This document shows positions 10,486 to 22,869 of a stretch of 64,000 bases of DNA, piece by piece (position 1 is the first letter of the stretch; every line of letters starts with the position of its first letter). Below the pieces are notes generated by a model that worked only from the letters and a program-made list of their open reading frames with translations, was not told the origin of the DNA and did no database searches. Origin of the DNA: Fratercula arctica (taxonomy: Eukaryota; Chordata; Aves; Charadriiformes; Alcidae). Position numbers and translations under genes: made by a program. Location of the stretch: assembly GCA_947846985.1 (NCBI GenBank), contig CANTUZ010000002.1, forward strand, positions 13,437,587-13,501,586. The letters are read 5' to 3'.

Positions 10486-13199
10486 CATACGAAACATGCG
10501 CCGTAAATCCTGATTTACTGCACATGAACGTGTATCTTGGGGCCTCCACGGTGTAGATGCCTTCCCAAACAGGCAGAGTGAGCCAGTACAGTAAGCCTGG
10601 CCTGTCCCTGCACAATGGCATTGGGTATGTTCACATTATTCCCACGTCCTCTTCCTCCTGCAGATGAGAAGTAGCCAAAACGAATGAAAAAGACAAACTT
10701 TTCCAGGAATCTAATGTTATTATTTATATGGACTGCCTAGAGGATTCAAGGAAGACTGAGATATGCTCACCCTTTAAAAACAAGCAAGTACAGGTAGTCC
10801 CTGTCCAGAAGGGTGCCTAATGACATTATAGGAACATGTAGCACATGAGCAAACAGACAGAAGTTGGCTCTGGAGTAATGCCACTGATGACCACCTTAGT
10901 AAAATGAGAACATTTATGTGGTAGAATAGTGTTACTTCTGGATGTGATTTACCTTTGTTAATGCATGTCCTACAGAAACCTCCATACACACAGGAAATAA
11001 TAACTTCCTGAAGTTTATAAAATCTTTATAACCTTATAATACGATATTTCTACTGCCAGAGTTTTGTAGAGACTTAAGCTTACTCATGGTTACCAGGAGA
11101 ATGAATACATTTGAGAATGCATCTACAGAAATCTTTAAGTTAGAGTAAAAACACGTAGTTTGCTTTGATATGCTCTGTGCCATACTCAGCATGCTTTTAA
11201 ATTTATGTACTTAGTGTCTTCCACCACAGTGAAAAATCTTGGCTAAAAAAAGAGAGAGTAGTAACTTTAGTTTACAGCATTTCTCACTTACCTTAGGCAA
11301 CTGTGCCAAAATCCTACAAAATACTGGGAATGGTAATTATAAGTCAAATCAGGTCGAAATATTGCCAAAATATTTGATTTCAGAGAAGGGAAGCACATTT
11401 CTCTTTGGCGTCTGTGAATACTTAAAACCTTATCTCAACACAGTCACCCTACTCTCAAGTTTCACCTTTTCTATTGTTTTTGCAGAGAAACAACGTTTCT
11501 CATTGCATTCATTCGGTATATTCATGACAGATGAGTCATCCAGTACTGTCGTCAGGAATTACCTGCTCCCCTCACATAAAATTTTTTTGATTGCAACCTA
11601 TTTATTATGCATAGCTACTCTCCCCTCTAACTTACAGAGAAATACAATGCACTTCATTGCAATGATTGTGCAGGATATTTTGCAGTGCATCTTTCTAGCC
11701 AACTCCAATCTTCCAAGTCCTTCATGTCCACCTAGCAGACCTATCCTTCAGGATCTCTCTTTATGTTTCACAGATGTTGGGTGAAATGAAGCAGACACTA
11801 CGTGGAGCACATGATGTTGATTGTCATACAGCATCACCACTTCCATATCACTCTTCCAAAGTACACATCACTAACATTCTTGAATGTTAGTGAGAGAACT
11901 TTCTCTCGGACATCAGCCCAGTGAAAGGCTCAAAAATGCCTGGAGACAGAGAGTAAACTGGACCTTCAAAAATGATTGACAGTCTCACAACTCTACTTGT
12001 GCCCTTGTCTGCAAGGCAAAAGTATTTGCTTTCTCATTACAGCAATCAGGCAGAAGGGTGAGAGTACTCTGATCACATATAGCTATTTTCAATGTAGAAA
12101 TCAGTGTTTGAACCAATTTCCCTAGAATTCTTCCATAGTTGGTGAACATCTAGTCTGCAGAAGTAACAGTTCTGGACTCCACTTCTTACCCCAAAGCAGA
12201 CTTGTTAAATAGGTTACATACTTTGCACCCTAAATTTGGTCATGTCTCACTATGATTTTAAGGAAAGCGCAAAGATATTAGCCAGGACATTGATATCTAC
12301 AAGTAGATCTCAAGGTCTACTTCAGTTACCTTAGTCACCTTCAGTTGCCTAGAAATAGGTAGAAATAGGCACCTAGTGCCTATTGACACTAAGGGTAAGG
12401 TTCTGTATCATAACATTCAGCCCCATATGGGTATCTTCCCAAGTGGAGAACTGAGGTTCACATGACACTATGTGTCTCTGCTTAAGCAACTGGAACATCC
12501 TCCTAGGGTTATTAAAAGTTTATTCCTCAAGTGATGGAAGATGTAGCCTCTGCATATCTTTTTAAATAACCTGCCATCATAATGATCACAGTGATCAATC
12601 ACTTCTTGAAGTACCGTGGGAAAACACACTCCTGTGTTGATAGTCTTTGGACTTTTGTGAAATCAAGAAATAGATGCATATCCAATCAACAGCCCCCATA
12701 TGAAAATTTCATTTCTACAGATACAGGCAAGAAAGCACCATCATCTTCAATGCATCACAAATGATAGTATCTGTATTTCTAGTACTTGATCTAATAGCAA
12801 ACATGGTAACAAAACAACCAATAAATATTAATAGAAATGTCTAGGTGTTGTTCCAATATGCTTCTTGTCAATATTTGATTATTAAAAGTGGGACCAAAGC
12901 CCATAAAGACAATGGACTTTGATGTTCTGAATTTCTGCCACTTTTAAAGGTCAGCCCAGACCTCACTCATGCTAACAAGTGAGTATGGTACACAGTGCAA
13001 GAAGGTCACATTTTAGGAAGATGATTCTTTCCTTCTCCATTTGACATACTTTCATAATTTAACTGGATTAATCAAATTTCATATATGTAATATGGAAGAA
13101 AAACAGTATATTTTACCCATTGTCTACTCAAACAAAGTGACACCACTGCCACTGCCAATCTGTGCCCTGTTTACCTGGATAAAATACAAAGTTTCCCAA

Positions 13200-13720
13200 G
13201 TGGGAGATAAAAAAGTCGTTAAGTTCCTCAGCCTTTTCCTCATCCTTTGTTACTATGTTTCTCCCTGCATCCAATAAAGGATGGAGATTGTCCTCAGCCT
13301 CCTTTTGTTGCTAATGTATTTGTAGAAACTTTTCTATTTCCATTTATGGCAATAGCCAGATTAAGTTCTAGTTGGGCTTTGGTCCTTCTAATTTTCTCCC
13401 TGCATAACCTCATGACATCCTTGTAGTCCTCCTAAGTTTCCTGCCCCTTCTAAACTCTTTTTTTTTTTTTTTTTTCCTGAATTCCAGCCAAAGCTCTCTG
13501 TTCAGCCAGGCCGGTATTATTCACCGCTGGCTTGTCTTTCGGCACATGGGGACAGCCTGCTCTTGCGTCTTTTAGATTTCCTTCTTGAAGAACGTCCAGC
13601 CTTCCTGGGTTCCTCCGCCCTTCAGGACTTCCTCCCAAGGGACTCTGTCATCCAGTCTCCTAAACAGGCCAAAGTCTGTCCTCCAGAAGTCCAAGGAGGC
13701 AGTTCTACTAACTTCCTACA
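13200..13720 (-). mobile_element. CR1 LINE ORF2 internal fragment (post-EN linker), minus strand
   Basis: Reading the minus strand from about 13680 downward gives LFRRLVDRVPWEEVLKGGG, then QEGWTFFKKEI, a stop, and QEQAVPMCRKTSQR near 13550. Then come PAWLNRELWLEFR near 13500, EDYKDVMRLC near 13415 and LELNLAIA near 13350. These are the segment after the endonuclease and before the reverse transcriptase of avian CR1 ORF2, in the right order. Stop codons and frame shifts make it non-functional. An 18-base T run at 13458-13475 (A on the coding strand) sits where CR1 encodes a Lys/Arg-rich stretch, so the A-rich codons seem to have expanded. Neither the 5' UTR nor the 3' end is present. Confidence 0.9.
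13458..13475. repeat. 18-base T homopolymer inside CR1
   Basis: Eighteen consecutive T on the plus strand, located inside the minus-strand CR1 ORF2 fragment at the position of its basic residue run. Confidence 0.9.
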
Positions 13721-16700
13721 ATAGCAGTCTGTTAGTTGTCAGATACTTTCACTTTGCAGGACCTTCTTCTGGAAATGGCACAGTCTTTTGAGGTAGGTGT
13801 GTTGTGGTTAGTGTGCAGGGTATGGGAAAAGGATAAGATTGGCAGATTATGCGTTTCTTCATGTGTGCAGGTATGTTCCCAACACTCTTGCCCTGGCCTT
13901 ATAAAACTCCATGTAGGACACAATCTCCTGTATATTTTGAGTATACTGTATGGTACAGGCTATGTTGCCAATGGATATTTGGAAAGGACTATAGGAGTTT
14001 GTGATTTTTTTTACTCAGTTGCAGCATCCCTGGGATGACAGTTTATTGTTTGTGATAAGCTACACAAAATATATTACACGAAAGAACATAGCGATTGCTG
14101 AATTTGAAAAAAAAAGGGCACGTGGATGTACCAATTATAAAAGAATCCACCTTAAGACTGCATTACAGTGGTAGTAAGAGTTTTCAGTTCAATAACATTA
14201 AATCAATGCAATTAGACAGAACAAACTGGATCAATGTAACATCTTGGTGAAGACATGGCCTTATTGTTCATTGCTAGGAAAAAAAAAAAAAAGAAAAAAG
14301 AATCCTTTTGAAAGAACTATTCATGTAACCATCGAGAAAAGGAAAAATACATAATTGGATAAAAATTCATGCCTTTTGTTCTTTACCTAAAAGGTTAGTA
14401 ATAATTGTTGCAGCAATCATGTAAACGCTCTCAGAACTTGCCATATGTTAGTGGCAGTAATGCTAGTTTTATTCACACACAGTTGGCATCAGAATAAACA
14501 CAGGCAAAAATACAGGATATTTTTTCAACTAATAATTGTGCATAGTTTCATCACCCTCCTTCTCTCCTCCTCCCTATTAAAAGCATTTTAAAATTTCTTT
14601 CAAATTCAGATTCTGTTTGCCATCTTAACACTATATGCAGTCTTTTTCATGAATCATTTGAAAAATACAAAGTCTAATTTTTCTGTGCTTGGACCGACAT
14701 GTTTTAAAAAAAATGCAGTAGTTGTTACAAAAATGGTATTACTCAGGCAGCTTTAACCTTTGAAGACTTCACATAGCACATGGTTGTTCTTGCCTACATG
14801 ACACAAAATTTCTGCTCAAAGGAATCATTCTCTTCGGAAATGACCCTGGATACAGATTCCTTAAAGTTTTAGACACATAAGTGTAGGTAAAAACATCTAT
14901 TTTCCAACACGATCCTGTGCAGAAAACAGACTGTTAGAGAAAAATATCTCCTGAGCAGCATGTATGCATGTATTCACATCCTGCATCTCTGCAGACAGGT
15001 AAAAAGTTGGATTGCCACCTATGCTTTTTATAAACAGAATAGAGCTTCTAGTGACTTTTTTTTTTTTCCTAAGAAACCTGGAAATATGGTGCCAGGTGTT
15101 GCCTTTTGTATTTGCGTCTCGACTGAGCTTAGGTTAAAAGCAATTCCAAGTTTAATTTGTTCCATAACCAAGTTTCATGAGTCCATTTTTCTACATCTAG
15201 CATCACTGTAACTAGACTAAACCTGTCATCTCTGTTTTACAGGCAGGCTGAGCTCTTCATGGGTACAAAAATTATTTTCCTTAAAGTGGCTAAAAAGTGG
15301 GCCCTCTCATGGGATATGTTGCGATAATATGATAGTACCATCAGGACAGAAGGGATAGAAAGAAACAAATAGGCTTGACACTGTGTACCCCTCCTGTCCA
15401 GTCTAGATAAAGATATAAATCCACACTGTCATAGATTAAGGATTTTTACTCAGGCATTCCCTGAGCATGGGTTTGGACCTATATAATGTCTAGAGAGAAG
15501 CCACAGACAAGTTTGTAGAACAGAAGAGTAATAGGAAGAAATTAATTGCTGCTCTTTGTTCCCAAACTGTTGGCTGTAAAGATGAATCAAGTCTTTTTGG
15601 ACAAAAGAGGACAAAGGGAGCAAAAAGAAGAGAGATAATGAACCAAAACTGCAGCAAGTGAAATTCCAATCAGATATAACAAAAAAAGTAATGTAATGCA
15701 GATGGTTAAGCACCAAAACAGGTTGGCCTCTCCAAACTAGAAGAGTTTCATAACCTCATTGGACACATGCCTGAGCAACTTAATCTAACATTGAAGCTAG
15801 TCCTGCTTTGGACTGGGGACTCCAGAGTTTCTGTTCAACCTTTCCCATGATGTCATACACATTCAGCCAACTCTGAAAGAAGGCACAGATACAGTCCACC
15901 TATAGGAGAAGATTACAACATCTACAACAGTAGATGTAGCACTCTGCTTCCCACTGCTTCTAAACACTATGACATACAGAACACATCACAGGCCAGTTTC
16001 CCACAGGATTGAAAGGATTATAATCCTTTATTACCACTGCTTGATATACCTGGCATCGCTTGTGACATGACAGAAAAAAGTCTGTGTATTGTGCATCTTT
16101 TCTATCAAAATTTGTGTGCATCAAGACTTTTGTACATCTTCGAGCAAGAAGGAATTTTAGAGAATGCCATTCATCATTTCTCTAAATTTCAATTACAAGG
16201 TGACATAATACTGCTGTTTAGGCATGTAATGTTCTTGAATAAGCTTGCAGCACATTTGAGCATGTTTGGAAAGGTAGTTGATGACATTCAGCACAGGATA
16301 AAACAGATTATGAATTCTGTGCAGGAACAGTTGTTTCACTGGCTTGCTCCCAATGCTATTTAAAAACTATTATTTAGCTGTTGGCTCCAACTTCTGTGTT
16401 TTGTTGGCCTTTTTTTTGCCTGCACTCTTTTGAGAATATTTTCAAAGAACTTTTGCTACAGAGGCTGGTTGGTGTTTCAGAAATGCTTCAAAAAGACCAC
16501 TGCATCTACTGATGAAAGTATTGCTGTATGGTGATACTATGCAGTACTGTTGAAGGGGGTATATTGAGAGTGTAAAGATGAACAATCTTCTGAATTTTGC
16601 AGTTCAAATAAAACTACAGCTTTTCTTTAAAGGTGATGATATCCATCCTATGAGATTCCCAGGATTCTTAAAGCTGTGGTTTTATTTGTAACTGCATAGA

Positions 16701-19700
16701 GTTCCAATGCAATATGCGATTCCTACCGATCTAATAAAAGCTGTCAAAATCTAGTAAAACAAAATCATCTAATTTGATTCTAAAAGTCATACACCATAAA
16801 TAAGAGTGGCCCGCAAGTACTACGCTGGATACAGTAGGTTAGTTATATATCCCTGATTTATAGGAGTTGATGTTCTGGGAGTGCCTTCACATTCTTCTTC
16901 CTTTTATTTTTGTTGACCCCTGAAGATAAACTTGTAAAAAGAAAACCATATTGTTTGGTCTTTTTTTACTCTTTTACAAGAAGGGTAAGAATTCCTAAAT
17001 GACCTAAGCAAAACACATGTAGCTATAAATTTTTGATTTTCGTTTACTCTCCAGCCAGGGTCCATGTAACTAAAAAGTGTTTTGCAACCGGGTGGATTTC
17101 AGGAAACTAGTTCATTTTTTTGGATCAAATTAACTTAAATGAAAGTGCTAACATCTGGAAACTGTAAAATCTCAGATACAATTTTAAAGTTAGTGGAAAC
17201 TTCTTTTTCATTTTTAGATATTATCCTATGGAAAGGAGACAAGGTTTCCCTGTCAAGTGTTCATGTGTGTTTGCTTTAGTACCAAAGGGTTACTTCTACC
17301 TAGAAGTGAGTAGTCTAACTCACAGTAGTCTCCTCACAGTGAGTTTAAATTGCATGAGAAAATGCAGTCTGAACCCCTCAAAACCACTGGGCTCATTTAC
17401 AAGATACACATCTGAAGTTCGTTTTGAACTATTTTTTTCTGTATCATGGCACTCTAATATCTACTCTACAATCCACAAGCCTGATGCCTTGTGAAAACTG
17501 TACTTTTAATTGGTTTCAATTAGGTAACACTTTTGTCTATAATACAGTTTTTAAAAAAAGCATATAAGTCTTCTTATCTTTGCTTAGAAAAGAAGACACA
17601 CCCCTGTTGTTGAATCCCAGTCTCAAATGTTATCTATTGACTTGTTTTAGTTTCTGTTAAAACAGAACATCACCACCTTAAGGAGCATGTGTGCCCTTAG
17701 ACTGCTGTTGCTGATGTCTAAATACCTTAGTCAGATAAAGCTGACAAATAAAGATAGCCACCCCCAAAAAAATCATTGTCTCAAAGTGAATCCCCAAACT
17801 GACATCATGATAGATGCGGACTGGCTGCAAACAGGTGGAGACAAGATTTTGTAACTGGTAGGACCTGTCAAAAATAGAAGTGAAATCAGAATGACCAAGG
17901 TTCTGCATTCTTGTGGTAGTCTGCAAATGAAGTGAAACAGCATTTCATCCCCGCTGAAGGCTGGTCAGTGGTTGCTCTTCATAAACCACAGTGATCCCAT
18001 TGCTTCTCAGGATTTCAGTGGCCCAGAGTGTAGAGGTCTGTGTTATGCAGCCAAAGCTTCCAGGCATGCTGATATCACGTAAAAGAGCCAGTGTATTTCC
18101 ATTTCACGGTTTCACATAATTTCAGTTTTCATTTTTATAGGATGTGTTGAAATTGCACAATCAAAATTTTGATGGCTTGACTTTTAAAGTACAGTTGATT
18201 TGTACAACAGTTTATTGTATTATACATAATACCATAAACTTACAATGATTGCATTATGCTTAATATAATAATTCTGTCATAATATTGTAATAAGAATATG
18301 GTTGTATATTGATGTGAAATATAATAACAAGTATTTTCAGGGTTCAGTAAGAGTCATAGAGTGGTTGAACATGCAAGTTGTCTATAAAGTACTCATGCAC
18401 TTACAGATATTTATGTGTGAAAAGGTTCTTAAGCATCTGAGTCTTTCTCAGCTTTTTTCTCATTCAGCATATTTATCTGTTGTTACATTGCAAGGATTTA
18501 TGGCTGTAGTTAAGACCCTTAATTTGTAGTTTGTTTACTTCTTATGCCTAGTTCTACTAAGCTATTAACAAGTGCACATTTATGCAAAATTAAATGATTT
18601 GACACTTTAATATTAATAAAATAAACAAATAATTTCAAACATTATAAAAAAAATCTGAGATTAATATATTCTGCCTCCTCTCGAGTGGCTATGCTGTAAA
18701 ATATATTCTGTCCTTACACTGAGAGCTAAATTAATTAGGTAAACTGATAGACATAAAAATATTCAGTTCTTACATTCTTAAGACTTTTATTTAAATCTTA
18801 TGCTGAACATACGAACATAATGTACAAATACATGGCATTTATTAAAGCTGGGAGAATTTGATCACATCTGCTTTGGTAAACATATAGGGCTAATGACTGC
18901 CTATTAGTAAAAAGACATTACATGAATTTGAGCACCAGGATGATTTACTTGAGATAAAGTTCTAACCTCCGTTTGCCTTACCCTTTATTTTCACCTTAAG
19001 TTGTGCTATTCTTGCAAAGAAATAAATTCACGTCCACCCAAAATCAAGTTTAAGAATTGAACTGACATTCTCCAAATGAATTAACAGTTTCCCTTAAATA
19101 TAACAGAAGGATTTATCCCTGTTGTATGACAAAAGTACATAATCTCACCAACCCCACCAATGTCAAAACCATTGGTACAAAATCTGATTTAAAGAATTCA
19201 AGTATTTCTAAGACATTCCCGCTTTATTCCAGGATTTGAGTTAAGTCTTCACAATTTTTCCCTCAGTTGACCAGTCTAGAAAATCAGTGATAAAGTTCGC
19301 AAGCAGAAGCAGTTCTGTGGCTATTAATTTTTTGATTAAAATGAAATATAATTTGAAAGTCATTTGAACTGTTCATCAATCGTGGCAGTTTGTAAATGTA
19401 CTACTACAGTGTACTTAAGGATGACTGTGAGTATTTTTGAAACTTTATTGTTCTTTCCTGTGGCCAGGTCTTGACCTGATAAAAGAGGTCGCAAATGTTT
19501 TAAAAACTATCTTCATAGCTCACATTCTGTACCTATAAAATAGGTTGCTTAGCTGGACAAGTGGACAGGTTTGATGTGTTGCCTTGGTAATGAGTGATCG
19601 GAGACAGCTGACAAGACTGAAGTATTTCATTTAAACCACCCTTCTCTACCGATCCCTGGAAATGAACGGAATTCCCTTAATGAAAATTTTGCATGTAAGA

Positions 19701-20487
19701 ATGTAAGATAGAAGCAACAAGCACGTTTGTTTAAAGCAATAAATATATCTGGCAGTGATACTCAATGGACCACTATGGTCTTGATTTTGCAAAGAGTGGG
19801 AAGTCTGGATGTTTTCTTTCATTCCTCCTGCCAGCTCCTGCTACAACAATATCCCTACAACACACATTGATATCAGCTCCACCGTTCCAACCAACTGCAT
19901 TCCCACCTTCAGAACATGAAGAAACAATAACAAAAACCTGAAGGAAAATGACAAAAATATCACATTATTCTGTGTTTACCTGACTGTACACCATTCTCCC
20001 CAGGTCGCCATAGAGAACAAAGAGAAACAAATGTATTCCATGTTGTCAAAGTATTCCTGTTTGTTTAACAATCATTATTGGTTTTAATTGTTAAAAGCCC
20101 ATGCAGTAGTACCAAAATTTTTTTTGGTGTGAAAAATAATCATAAACTATGGTTTAAATAAATAGATGTAATAGTCCGATAAGGAAAGGCTAGTATTTAC
20201 CTGTCTGGGATAAAATATATTTTTTAAAGTCTTTTCAGGCCTAACATGCAGCAGGTAGTCTGTAACCATAGCAATCAGCTGTATTGATGGAGAACCCAGC
20301 TAGGCTAAGTAAAAAAGGAATTGCAGTGCAAGGAAAGATCTGATTCGTGTAGTTGTGCGTGCTACTGTCAACATGAGGATATTGGCTTCTGTTGAGTGGA
20401 ACTGGTCAAACAGTGTAAAATATTTTGGCAAATGTTAGTTAAAAATTAAAAATGACTTGAATTAGCCTGTCTTTACATTTTCTGCAG
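13721..20487. other. AT-rich DNA without a recognised gene
   Basis: No repeat family is recognised. Contents: an A-rich tract near 14279-14300 and a perfect 18-bp palindrome at 16012-16029. An ATG-initiated open frame of 98 codons lies at 16067-16363, with a slightly hydrophobic first half and QHRIKQIMNSVQEQ near its end. I recognise no domain in it, it has no Kozak support and no obvious splice sites, and a frame of this size is expected by chance in a window of this length. Frames at 13736-14038 and 17228-17494 are likewise unassigned. Confidence 0.55.
16012..16029. promoter_or_regulatory. Perfect 18-bp palindrome with paired GGATTA/TAATCC sites
   Basis: AAAGGATTATAATCCTTT equals its own reverse complement. 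Its two half-sites GGATTA and TAATCC are the known core for K50 homeodomain proteins such as OTX, CRX and PITX. Whether it is bound is not shown by the sequence. A palindrome of this length can also arise by chance. Confidence 0.25.
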
Positions 20488-20558
20488 AGCTTCGAGATTC
20501 ACTTGAATTTCTTGCTGAGATGGAGCTTTTTATTTGCACATCAACCTACGTAACAAAA
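20488..20558 (+). other. Possible exon: 71 bp between strong splice-like sites
   Basis: The acceptor TTTACATTTTCTGCAG ends at 20487 and the donor AAAA|GTAAGTATG begins at 20559; both are near consensus. One frame is fully open, entering with two leftover bases and leaving in phase 0 (LEFLAEMELFICTSTYVTK at its end). The other two frames contain stops. Two CpGs are kept in 71 bp of otherwise CpG-poor DNA. I do not recognise the peptide, and no flanking exon could be linked to it. It may be an exon of a gene whose other exons lie outside, an exon of a non-coding RNA, or a chance pseudo-exon. Confidence 0.25.
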
Positions 20559-22869
20559 GTAAGTATGCTAACCATTTGTACAGAAAACAATATAGGCTAT
20601 ATGGGGAGATAATCTGCTGATCGTATCACAGAAAAAGGATCTTCCAAGGATGCTATGAGCTAAACATATCAAAGATCCAATCACATCTTCAGCAGCTGGC
20701 TCACGTATGACCTGGAAGTAACAAGATTGTATTCCCCTTTGAGGCTATGAAACATCCAGCAAAACTGAGCAAGGAAATAAAAAGCTGACAGATACTATAA
20801 TTCTCATCCAATTAAGTTTGGAATAAAAACATCCAACTTGCAGCTCCATGAAAGGGAAATTAAAAGAATTTAGGGTGCCAGCAGTACATAGACATTACCA
20901 ATTTCATTCTTGCTGTCCCAATATTAAAAAAAAAAGAGCAGTTGAGAAACTGCTCTGTTGATTTGTCAGTTGAAAATTTCTGAACTGAAGTGAGATCTTC
21001 TGGAAACTGCACCTCCCCATTTGGAGGTTCCTTTGTGTTGTTCTAGTACAGAAATGATCAAACCCATCTGCAATCACTTTGTTGACAATTTGTGACAAGG
21101 ATAAATTCTATCAAGCAGCATCCATCCTTCGTTCCAGCAGCTGAAGCATCTAATAAAAAAACCCCAGACCCCCTATTTACTTTCACACGTAATTAATACT
21201 CTCATTATTTTTTATAGCAGTTCTGAAGAATCCTGATTTTAAGCATTACATTAGATACATTACACTACATTACATTAGGTAGAAATAAATGTAAAAAGAT
21301 CCCAACTTAAGCTCTCAGTATGAATACATTTTAAAGGTCAGATGAAGTGACACAAGGCTACCGGGAGTTACCATCACAGACAGTGATTACAGTACATCAC
21401 CTGTCTGGCTATTATCCAGTAGTAACGGTTTACTGGGAAGGACTGGATGACAGAATGTGTAAGACTCAACAGCATCTGGAAAAGGAACAGGACCTACTGG
21501 CAACTTCTCTTCCTTCCTTCAAGACATTTTAAATACTTCTTATTAGTGACAGATTAAAACACTGCTCTTGGCTTTCAGCAGGGAAGAGTTTCCTCAGGGG
21601 CCGTTAACTGAGCCTGGCAGAATGAGAAGAAGCATGGAGAGAGCAAGACCCACTTTGACACCAAGCCTGTAACAGAACTGACATTACAGACTCTCAGCTG
21701 TACCACATCCTACAAATATTACGATACAGTGCATCTACCACACGGTGGGTATTGCAGAGCACAGTCCAAATGCCAAATTGCCTGCGTCTTACAGAATGTT
21801 TGTGTGTATATACACACATGCATGTGCACGTGCAAACACACACACGCACACATTATGTGCTCGTTCTTTAAATGAAGGTTAGAAGGCACAATTTCTGTAT
21901 TGCAGTTGAAAGTTTAGATGATCACATTAATATTTTAGCGAGAATAAGATGGGAAACAGATGACTGGAAATTCAAGAGTCACACTTTCTGAAATCTTAGT
22001 GAAATTTAATTTGAAAATTAACTTGCAAATTTATGTAGTGCTCCTAAGTTGCATATTCAAAGTTACATCCAAAAAAAAAAAAAGAGAAAAAAAAAGACAC
22101 AGACAAATTCTGATTACATATTTCTTAGTCAAGCATAGAAGTCATGAGGGTGTGCTCTTGGGTCTGGAAAGGAAGAAGGAAGAATTACAGGATTTACTTC
22201 TACATATTTAATTCTCAGCTGCAATTATGCTATAGGTATATGCTGTAACATTACATTTTGGTAAAACTACTGATAACAGCGTTAGGAACTGTAGCCTGGA
22301 CGTGGCCTACCTTGTGAGGCACGAAGGCTAGAAGGGGTTCCCTAGATTCATTTATTCTTATGAGATGGTCACTGGATAGAAAAGATTTTTTTCCAACAAA
22401 CTTCAAAAATGATTTTGTAAGTACACTAAAGACTTGAACACAGCTGAACAATAATGAATTCACTCCAGACAAGCTTAGCTCACAGGGTGTTTTTATTCTG
22501 TTACGGGAAGGAGCTACATGTTAATTTTAGCACGTACGACTTCCTCTGAACTTACAAATTAAAATATCATCAAGAAAAAAGTGTTGCCAGTTTATTTCAT
22601 GATCTGTTGACACTACAATGGTAAAGCCATATTTGGTTCAAATTCAGCTACCTGTATTTTATTTCTTTTATCAGTCTCTCATAAATCAGGAATCAATCTA
22701 TGTATAGATTTCAGAATCCCAAATCTATGCGATCCACAATATAGAAAAATTAACAAAGATAATCTACAATGAAAACCTTGACTCACTAAAAGCAATCACA
22801 AAACAAGCAAGGTGTTACACACTCCACAGCCATAGATTAAAAATCCAGTAGACACCACAATGATTCCAG
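20559..22869. other. AT-rich DNA without a recognised gene
   Basis: Contains an ATTACATTAG-type short degenerate repeat near 21244-21282, the alternating and CA-rich tract at 21801-21852, and an A-rich tract at 22071-22095. Open frames are all under 90 codons and have no recognisable domain. Confidence 0.55.
21801..21852. repeat. Alternating purine-pyrimidine tract with CA repeat
   Basis: Positions 21801-21834 alternate pyrimidine and purine without a break, starting with the perfect 18-bp palindrome TGTGTGTATATACACACA. A short interrupted CA repeat follows to about 21852. Such tracts are prone to Z-DNA or cruciform formation; this is inference from sequence type. Confidence 0.85.

Larger units (their letters stand above)
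8045..13199. other. AT-rich DNA without a recognised gene
   Basis: Contents: a T-rich tract at 8646-8682 (17 uninterrupted T at 8666-8682), an imperfect 24-bp tandem duplication at 10438-10485, and a palindrome at 11869-11892. The longest open frame of the window runs 11239-11784, but it starts at TTG; the first ATG is at 11524, leaving only 86 codons. It is rich in Leu, Ser and Phe, matches no family I know and is most likely chance. The part at 10330-10640 is less AT-rich than its neighbours and contains a CACGTG at about 10390. I see no exon structure there. Confidence 0.55.

Noticed and set aside
11239..11784. Longest open frame in the window, 181 codons on the plus strand
   Set aside because: It begins at TTG; the first ATG is at 11524, leaving 86 codons. 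Composition is Leu/Ser/Phe-rich without a recognised domain, and a frame of this length is plausible by chance in 64 kb of six-frame AT-rich DNA.
16067..16363. 98-codon ATG frame on the plus strand
   Set aside because: No recognisable family, weak start context and no flanking exon signals.
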